This document shows positions 6,818 to 11,430 of a stretch of 11,430 bases of DNA, one piece after another (positions within the stretch are counted from its first letter, which is position 1; every line of letters starts with the position of its first letter). A program made the position numbers and the translations under genes. Source of the stretch: JBBDSJ01 sp040905025 (GTDB lineage: Bacteria > Pseudomonadota > Gammaproteobacteria > Methylohalomonadales > Methylohalomonadaceae); contig JBBDSJ010000019.1 in the NCBI GenBank assembly GCA_040905025.1, positions 1 through 11,430 on the forward strand, read 5' to 3'. A model generated the notes under the pieces. That model ran no database searches and had not been told where the DNA came from. It worked only from the letters and a program-made list of their open reading frames with translations.

Positions 6818-7411
6818 TCAGTTGCCGAGCTTCAGGGCCAATTCTGCCAACCGCTTGCCCTGCGCAAAGCACAACTTCTTTTCGGCTTCGGTCAGTGGAT
6901 TCTGGCCATCGCTGCCCGCCGTGTGGCTGGCACCATACGGCGTACCGCCACTACTGGTGGTATGTAACGCTGTTTCGCTGTAGGGCAGGCCGAGCAGTAA
7001 CATCCCGTGATGAATCAATGGCAACGCCATGCTGACAAGGGTGGTTTCCTGGCCGCCATGCAGACTTGCTGTCGATGTGAATACGCATGCGGGTTTGCCG
7101 ATCAGTGCCCCCGAGGCCCAGAGATCACCGGTGCCGTCGAGGAAATACTTCAGCGCTGCGGCCATGTTGCCGAACCGGGTCGGACTGCCGAGCGCGAGCC
7201 CGGCGCATGCGGCCAGATCCTGCGTCGTTGCATAGGGCGGGCCGTCCGCCGGGATGCTATCCTCTCTGGCTTCGCATACTGTCGATACCGCCGGAACCGT
7301 TCTTATGCGTGCATTGACGCCATTTACAGATTCGACACCACGCGCGATCTGCTGCGCCATTTTTGCGGTATTACCAAAACGGCTGTAATAAAGAACAAGT
7401 ATTTCGGGCAT
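6818..7411 (-). CDS. wrbA: NAD(P)H:quinone oxidoreductase WrbA
   Basis: A 197-residue flavodoxin-fold FMN enzyme (E. coli WrbA has 198) that reduces quinones by two electrons and limits redox stress. The FMN phosphate loop is YYSRFGNT (8-15). SPTRFGNMAAALKYFLDG (76-93) and STASLHGGQETT (113-124) are the WrbA-type flavin and interface loops. PYGASHTAG (158-166) precedes the C-terminal helix. The open frame extends 33 codons upstream, but ATG at 7411 gives the conserved N-terminus MPEILVLYYS and has a GGAA at a workable distance. That upstream segment instead forms a leader with a strong inverted repeat. The arsC-like gene lies 112 bp upstream on the same strand, and the order arsC-wrbA beside hda recurs, from memory, in Pseudomonas. 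Confidence 0.95.
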   Translation of the reverse strand: MPEILVLYYSRFGNTAKMAQQIARGVESVNGVNARIRTVPAVSTVCEAREDSIPADGPPYATTQDLAACAGLALGSPTRFGNMAAALKYFLDGTGDLWASGALIGKPACVFTSTASLHGGQETTLVSMALPLIHHGMLLLGLPYSETALHTTSSGGTPYGASHTAGSDGQNPLTEAEKKLCFAQGKRLAELALKLGN

Positions 7412-7419
7412 GCTGAATT

Positions 7420-7469
7420 CCGGCTTTCGGGAAGGATGATTGTCTCGAATATAGTGGATAGAAAGCCGG
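7420..7469 (-). promoter_or_regulatory. Leader inverted repeat that may mask the wrbA ribosome-binding site
   Basis: Perfect 9-bp arms CCGGCTTTC (7420-7428) and GAAAGCCGG (7461-7469) are separated by 32 nt. In the wrbA transcript the 3' arm ends 8 nt before the start codon, and its terminal GG belongs to the only Shine-Dalgarno-like GGAA. Pairing would cover the ribosome-binding region. By my rough estimate (about 112 x 40 positions over 4^9) such a repeat is expected by chance in about 2% of regions this size. It could instead be a DNA operator. Confidence 0.45.
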
Positions 7470-7523
7470 GGAACTGCAAGCATACCGGGATAGAGGCGGC
7501 AATTTTCCAACCACTATTTTTGT

Positions 7524-7871
7524 TCAGATGATTGCCAGAACATTTTCCGGTGGCCGGCCGATGACCGCCTTGTCGCCACAGATGACAATCGGCCGCTCGA
7601 TCAAGACAGGATGCGCGACCATGATCCTGATAATTGCAGAATTATTTAACGAGTCGTCATCAAGACCGGCTTCCTGGTATGCGGATTCGTTGCGACGCAG
7701 CAGTTCACGCGGTGACAGGTCGAGCAGTTTCAGTATATGTTTGAGCTCGGCCACACTGGGCGGCGTGTTCAGATATTCAATCACCTCCGGCGTATGACCA
7801 TGGTCTTCCAGCAGCTTCAGGGTGGCGCGGGATTTTGAACAGCGCGGATTGTGGTATATGGTTGGTTTCAT
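7524..7871 (-). CDS. ArsC-family (YfgD-like) arsenate reductase-related protein
   Basis: A 115-residue thioredoxin-fold protein of the glutaredoxin-linked ArsC family. The active-site segment is YHNPRCSKSR (6-15) with the nucleophile Cys11. The arginines that bind the oxyanion in plasmid R773 ArsC have counterparts in LLRRNE (Arg59/Arg60), IERPIV (Arg93) and IGRPPENV (Arg106). The length is that of the short chromosomal YfgD type (about 115-119), not the ~140 of plasmid ArsC. No arsR, arsB or other arsenic gene is nearby. The neighbours are wrbA and hda, so a role in thiol redox chemistry is as likely as arsenate resistance. It is divergent from the YihY-family gene across 127 bp. No ribosome-binding site is clear before the ATG. 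Confidence 0.9.
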   Translation of the reverse strand: MKPTIYHNPRCSKSRATLKLLEDHGHTPEVIEYLNTPPSVAELKHILKLLDLSPRELLRRNESAYQEAGLDDDSLNNSAIIRIMVAHPVLIERPIVICGDKAVIGRPPENVLAII

Positions 7872-7941
7872 TAACTTGCCGGATTAAGGTGATAGAGCAT
7901 CAATACTAGAAGATAGAAATATAAAATCCAAGCATGCTGAT

Positions 7942-7970
7942 TTGCATGTAATCGGGATCTCCCCTAATAA
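7942..7970 (+). promoter_or_regulatory. Weak candidate promoter of the YihY-family gene
   Basis: TTGCAT (7942-7947) and TAATAA (7965-7970) are separated by exactly 17 bp, and the predicted transcript would begin about 20 nt before ATG at 7999. Each hexamer matches its consensus at only 3/6, so this is a spacing-based guess in an AT-rich divergent gap. Confidence 0.18.
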
Positions 7971-7998
7971 ATTATCTGTTTGCGTTACCCAATTTGCT

Positions 7999-9282
7999 AT
8001 GCATAAACGACTACAACAACTCAGGCCCTCTGCATTTGATCCGGCGGTGACAGTTGCGTTTTTGCGCTACCTCGGTTTTTGCATCAGCAGTGGCAAGGCC
8101 TTGCAGGTAGCTTCCGCACTTGCGTATACAACCCTGTTGTCACTGGTACCACTGATTGCAGTGATGTTTGGTTTTCTCGGCGCGTTACCGGGCTTTGCCG
8201 AGTTCGAGACACTGATTAGTGATTTTATTTTCACCAATTTTGTGCCGGCATTCGGTGAAACCATTGATGGTTACCTGGGCCAGTTTGCCGATCGTGCCTC
8301 GCAATTGACTATCACCGGGTTAATGATTCTGCTGGCCATTGCCTTGATGCTGATGGCAACCATCGAAAATGCCTTCAACGGGATCTGGCGTGTGAGTGAA
8401 CGGCGGCGGCCGGTGCTCCGGTTTCTGGTGTACTGGCTGCTGTTAACGCTTGGTCCGATAATGATTGGTATTGGTCTGGCATCGACTTCATACCTGTTGA
8501 CCGCTTCCGCAGTTGATATTGTCGGACTCGGCAGCCTCAAGCAGCAGCTGTTGTCTGTGATGCCGTTTATGTTATCAACAGTGGCGCTGACATTGCTCTA
8601 TATTCTGGTGCCGAACTGTCATGTTCCGGTGCGCTATGCGTTGCTCGGCGGCCTGGTTGGGGCGCTGTTGTTTGAAACTGCCAAATACGGTTTTGCCTAT
8701 TTTGTCAAAACCGTGCCTACCTATGAAGCCATTTACGGAACGCTGGCGATTCTGCCGATATTTCTGATCTGGATTTATCTGTCCTGGATAGTCGTGTTGT
8801 TCGGTGCTGTGCTGAGCTACGCACTGACAACATTCCAGCGCCACACCCGGGCGGAAGAGAGCCAGCGTGACTGGGATCTGGTGGATGTCTGTCTGCTACT
8901 GGCAGCACTCTGGCAAGCGCAACGCGATGGCCGGGGACTGACGCTGGAACAGCTTGCCGAGGCCGGGCCGGAATTACCCATCCAGCACTGGTTGTCGATG
9001 CTTGATGAACTACGTAGCGCGCAGTGGGTATTCGAAGATGAAAGCGGTTACTGGATGTTGCTGCGTGACCTGTCCGAGCAGACATTGCTGGATTTGCACC
9101 GGCTGATGCCACGCAAGTTGCCTGATGAAGCAGCCAGTTACAGTGGCCGGCAGCAGGCCGAAGCGGCACTGGCGCCGGTATTTTCTGCCTATCGGGAGGG
9201 TATGCAGCAAACGTTGTCAGTGCCGGTCAAGCCGCTGTTGCAAACGTTGCTGGAGGCTGAATCGCAAGCGGGAGTTGAATAA
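7999..9282 (+). CDS. YihY/BrkB family inner-membrane protein with C-terminal cytoplasmic domain
   Basis: A 427-residue protein of the YihY/BrkB (UPF0761) family, once misnamed ribonuclease BN; its biochemical role is not established. Six hydrophobic segments are visible at about 38-62, 103-122, 140-167, 184-203, 210-230 and 246-276. The family signatures ASALAYTTLLSLVPL (38-52) and YEAIYGTLAILPIFLIWIYL (241-260) are present. Residues 281-427 are soluble; part of them (about 300-350, with TLEQLAEAGPELPIQHWLSMLDEL and a following W/Y-rich strand pair) looks like a winged-helix module found in the longer members. A TTG at 7942 opens the frame 19 codons earlier, but ATG at 7999 gives the usual basic N-terminus and is preferred. 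There is no clear ribosome-binding site for either. The gene is convergent with the PilZ-like gene, with only 13 bp between stops. Confidence 0.93.
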   Translation: MHKRLQQLRPSAFDPAVTVAFLRYLGFCISSGKALQVASALAYTTLLSLVPLIAVMFGFLGALPGFAEFETLISDFIFTNFVPAFGETIDGYLGQFADRASQLTITGLMILLAIALMLMATIENAFNGIWRVSERRRPVLRFLVYWLLLTLGPIMIGIGLASTSYLLTASAVDIVGLGSLKQQLLSVMPFMLSTVALTLLYILVPNCHVPVRYALLGGLVGALLFETAKYGFAYFVKTVPTYEAIYGTLAILPIFLIWIYLSWIVVLFGAVLSYALTTFQRHTRAEESQRDWDLVDVCLLLAALWQAQRDGRGLTLEQLAEAGPELPIQHWLSMLDELRSAQWVFEDESGYWMLLRDLSEQTLLDLHRLMPRKLPDEAASYSGRQQAEAALAPVFSAYREGMQQTLSVPVKPLLQTLLEAESQAGVE

Positions 9283-9295
9283 AAACGTTGCCGGT

Positions 9296-10912
9296 TTAAC
9301 GGCTGGCTATATTGAATTGTTCAAAACCGGCCGCCGTTTCCAGCAAGCGGCCGGACGTCAGCGAATGGCGCTTTTCACCGCGCGCCAGTTCCAGCGACCG
9401 TGCTTTGGTATACAGGCCGCGGCCGGTGACCAGCGTGTGATCACCTGATTGTTTCAGCAGAAAGGCGCGTTGATATTGAGTATCAGCCTGGCTGCCCTGC
9501 AATGCACGCACGGCAACCGGTTCGGCTTTTTGCGCAATAATCTGAATGCCGAGCTGGTAGCCCGGCTGATCGGTATTTGCCATCAGCCAGCGGATGACGC
9601 CAAGACACCAGTGCTTTTCAGTGCCGGTTGTTACCCGCACTCCCACCAACTCACCCACGCGTACAGTTTGTGCCGGTTTGCTGGTTTTGCGTAACGCGAA
9701 ACCGCCGGCACTCTGATTGACCATTTCCCATTGTTCAGTTGCATAGTTGCTGCTGGTGCTTTCGATATGCAGCAGATGATCTTCGCCATCGACATCAAGG
9801 CCATCGGCACTGACAGATTGTTGCGGTTTGTTGACCTGTTGCAGTAAATCCCTGCCACCATTGATATGGAAATGTGTCGGGTTTAAACCATAGGTCATTT
9901 GAATAAGGCCCTGGATATCCTCACGCGGTAAATAACGTTTCGGTGGAGTGCCCCAGGCACGGGTCATATGCGCAAGCAATGACCGCGCGCTGTGTGACGA
10001 AAGTTTCAATTCCGGATTGGTCTGGCTATTTTCAAGTGCATTTTGATGGCGCCCGGCCAACGCCGCGAGACGGCTGGCATCGAGCAGATAATGTTCCGGG
10101 CTGGTCTTGTCGGTATTGAATTTCGCCAGTGGCAACGGCGCCATGTCACTTGCCAGATCGAGCACAAAGCGGCTGTCCGGCTGGATGCTGCCGGTATTCT
10201 GCAGTGGCTGAATATGAGTTTGTTCGACCCAGTCGCCCAGTTGCTGGTAGATCTCCCAAATGGCACCGAACGGCAGATGATAGGGATCGACTGTCTGGGT
10301 CAGCACGATTTTGCTGTAAGTCTGCTCAATCGTCGCACTGCCGCCCTCCGGCAATGGTACATGCTGGTTGTGCTGGCCCAGATCGGCACTGAATTTATAC
10401 AGTGAATGTAATTGCTTCCAGACATTACGCGGTGGCCGCGCATATTCAAGATAGGTAAAGATCAGCGCATGCGACAGATAAGTGATGGCATGCTGCACCA
10501 GACTCAGTGGCAGTTTGTTTTGGCCCCACATTGTCTTGCGATTGGCGGATTCATCCAGAGCCTTGCGCGCGGTCATCGCCAGCGTCGCGGCAAACTGTTT
10601 CATCAGTTGCAACTGCTGCTGCAATGTTTCCATTTGCCGGCTGCTTAATTGCGCTCCGGCCTTGATTTGCAAATTCAGGTAATACTGATACGGGCGATGG
10701 TAGAGTTCCAGCAACTCCAGCCGTGTCCCCGGTTTCATGCCGAGTTTGTGCGTGGCCGCGAGTGCCGACTGCAACACTGCAACCGTCTGCTGGAAATCGG
10801 TATACGGCAATGTTTCCAGCCATTCCTCAACATGCAGTGGCCGGGTTTCGATCTCGCCGTTTTTGCGCAATGGTAGTGCGCTGGAGTCAGGATTCATAAA
10901 ACTTGTATCCAT
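9296..10912 (-). CDS. Large cytosolic protein with degenerate PilZ-like C-terminal domain
   Basis: About 538 residues from ATG at 10912. An in-frame TTG at 11002 would add 30 residues, and ATG at 10897 would remove five; none has a good ribosome-binding site. There is no signal peptide or membrane segment. Residues about 1-330 are mostly helical, with a Gln-rich helix around 105-125 and ALPLRKNGEIETRPLHVEEW near the N-terminus. After about 385 the pattern turns to strands: QWEMVNQSAGGFAL at 394-407, then VGELVGVRV and HWCLGVIRWL. This fits a PilZ-type beta-barrel: N-x-S-x-x-G is the second c-di-GMP motif, and the strands that follow are usual. The first motif, R-x-x-x-R, is not visible upstream, so cyclic-di-GMP binding is doubtful. 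I recall similar long proteins in other gammaproteobacteria without an assigned role. It could also be a scaffold or regulator of surface behaviour. Confidence 0.8.
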   Translation of the reverse strand: MDTSFMNPDSSALPLRKNGEIETRPLHVEEWLETLPYTDFQQTVAVLQSALAATHKLGMKPGTRLELLELYHRPYQYYLNLQIKAGAQLSSRQMETLQQQLQLMKQFAATLAMTARKALDESANRKTMWGQNKLPLSLVQHAITYLSHALIFTYLEYARPPRNVWKQLHSLYKFSADLGQHNQHVPLPEGGSATIEQTYSKIVLTQTVDPYHLPFGAIWEIYQQLGDWVEQTHIQPLQNTGSIQPDSRFVLDLASDMAPLPLAKFNTDKTSPEHYLLDASRLAALAGRHQNALENSQTNPELKLSSHSARSLLAHMTRAWGTPPKRYLPREDIQGLIQMTYGLNPTHFHINGGRDLLQQVNKPQQSVSADGLDVDGEDHLLHIESTSSNYATEQWEMVNQSAGGFALRKTSKPAQTVRVGELVGVRVTTGTEKHWCLGVIRWLMANTDQPGYQLGIQIIAQKAEPVAVRALQGSQADTQYQRAFLLKQSGDHTLVTGRGLYTKARSLELARGEKRHSLTSGRLLETAAGFEQFNIASR

Positions 10913-11044
10913 GCAATTTGCCGCTTCGATCGCGGCCTGGAGAAGCTCATGACTGTTACCCCCATAACGGCCATGAGCGCCAGAGGTGATCGTGTCCGAC
11001 AAGCGTTCTGGTGGCTGCAGAACGGCTTGCGGTGATACCTCCGC

Positions 11045-11067
11045 CGGTTGCTTGCAATCAGCAACCG
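11045..11067. repeat. 8-bp inverted repeat in the PilZ-like/acyP divergent gap
   Basis: Perfect arms CGGTTGCT (11045-11052) and AGCAACCG (11060-11067) with a 7-nt spacer. It lies between two divergent genes and overlaps the candidate -35 box of acyP, so an operator that controls both is plausible. It could also be a leader hairpin for the PilZ-like gene. There is no T-run, so it is not a terminator. Confidence 0.4.
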
Positions 11068-11080
11068 TGTAGTGAATTAT
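11052..11080 (+). promoter_or_regulatory. Candidate acyP promoter
   Basis: TTGCAA (11052-11057) and AATTAT (11075-11080) are separated by 17 bp, each a 4/6 match to the sigma-70 consensus, about 60 nt before acyP. The -35 box falls in the inverted repeat. Confidence 0.3.
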
Positions 11081-11129
11081 TCATGAGAACATGCACTTAC
11101 GCAACAAGCAGGTAATTCGTCTGAATTTC

Positions 11130-11135
11130 AGGAGG
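11130..11135 (+). promoter_or_regulatory. Ribosome-binding site of acyP
   Basis: AGGAGG, a perfect Shine-Dalgarno core and the strongest in the window, lies 4 nt before the ATG at 11140 and decides that start. Most other genes here have weak or no visible sites. Confidence 0.85.
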
Positions 11136-11139
11136 CTGA

Positions 11140-11430
11140 ATGGCTGGAGAGAAACCACATGCCGGTTTACATGCCCGGGTCAGTGGCCGGGTGCAGGGTG
11201 TCGCTTTTCGCGCCGCGACGCAGGCCGAGGCACGGCGGCTGGGTCTGACCGGCTGGGTGCGTAATCTGCACGATGGCCGGGTTGAATTACAGGCCTTTGG
11301 CACACAGGAAAAGCTTGAGGAATTGCGTGCCTGGCTCAAACACGGCCCGCCCATGGCGCATGTACTAAAACTCGACTGCAAGCCGATTGATTATGCAGCG
11401 TATACTGATTTTGCTATTCTCGAAACCAGT
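11140..11430 (+). CDS. acyP: Acylphosphatase, 3' end cut by window edge
   Basis: Small cytosolic enzyme that hydrolyses the carboxyl-phosphate bond of acyl phosphates such as acetyl phosphate or 1,3-bisphosphoglycerate. The frame gives 97 residues with no stop before the right edge. The family is usually about 90-100 residues, so only a few codons should be missing. The phosphate-binding signature is GRVQGVAFRAATQ (16-28), with catalytic Arg24. GLTGWVRNLHDGRVE (35-49) holds catalytic Asn42. The usual Trp or Tyr before Phe-Arg is Ala here, a tolerated change. It is divergent from the PilZ-like gene and has its own strong ribosome-binding site. Confidence 0.95.
   Translation, partial: MAGEKPHAGLHARVSGRVQGVAFRAATQAEARRLGLTGWVRNLHDGRVELQAFGTQEKLEELRAWLKHGPPMAHVLKLDCKPIDYAAYTDFAILETS

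Noticed and set aside
7412..7510. 33-codon upstream extension of wrbA
   Set aside because: WrbA proteins begin at MxxILVLYYS; the extension has no homologous feature and covers the leader repeat.
7451..7517. ATAGTGG/CCACTAT inverted repeat in the arsC-wrbA gap
   Set aside because: Seven base pairs with a 53-nt spacer is within chance, and it is not placed at a promoter or start codon.
7942..7998. TTG-initiated 19-residue extension of the YihY-family protein
   Set aside because: There is no ribosome-binding site, and ATG at 7999 gives a normal basic N-terminus for the family. The extension has no recognisable features.
10043..10405. 120-codon plus-strand open frame inside the PilZ-like gene
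   Set aside because: It is antisense to a long coding frame with consistent codon use, and has no recognisable motif or ribosome-binding site.
1..11430. CRISPR arrays, tRNA or rRNA genes, transposase or phage genes, toxin-antitoxin pairs
   Set aside because: I looked for direct repeats with regular spacers, tRNA-like folds and family motifs on both strands and found none.

Overview
The window looks like the chromosome of a gammaproteobacterium. The gene set (suhB, trmJ, purM, a DUF2066 gene, hda, wrbA, an arsC-like gene, a YihY-family gene, acyP) and the local order DUF2066-hda next to purM, followed by wrbA, arsC and yihY, match my memory of Pseudomonas-type genomes. I cannot name genus or species. 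Most genes use CGN arginine codons. The leftmost ~1.75 kb is different, with many AGG/AGA and ATA codons.

Layout from left to right. 1-1749 (minus): an open-ended group 1 glycosyltransferase and, overlapping it by 14 bp, a flippase-like membrane protein, together part of a glycoconjugate locus that continues off the left edge. 1953-2732 (minus): suhB, divergent from trmJ (2774-3574, plus). 3572-3727: a small palindromic element that I read as a MITE, with TA at both ends and terminal inverted repeats; its left junction supplies the last base of the trmJ stop codon. 3792-4832 (minus): purM, divergent from a two-gene plus-strand unit of a DUF2066 secreted/periplasmic protein (4998-6071) and hda (6108-6815). 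6818-7871 (minus): wrbA and an arsC-family gene, with wrbA ending 2 bp from hda. 7999-9282 (plus): a YihY/BrkB-family membrane protein, convergent (13-bp gap) with a large minus-strand protein with a degenerate PilZ-like domain (9296-10912). 11140-11430 (plus): acylphosphatase, cut by the right edge just before its stop.

Functionally this is mostly housekeeping: inositol-phosphatase-family/rRNA-related SuhB, tRNA position-32 methylation, purine synthesis, replication control through DnaA inactivation, quinone reduction, and acyl-phosphate hydrolysis. There is no CRISPR array, rRNA, tRNA, transposase or phage gene. No new multi-gene defence or mobile system is visible. The best leads are the palindromic element at the trmJ stop codon, which also sits at an apparent synteny junction; the compositionally foreign glycosyltransferase-flippase pair; a strong inverted repeat placed to occlude the wrbA ribosome-binding region; and the PilZ-like protein lacking the usual c-di-GMP arginines.
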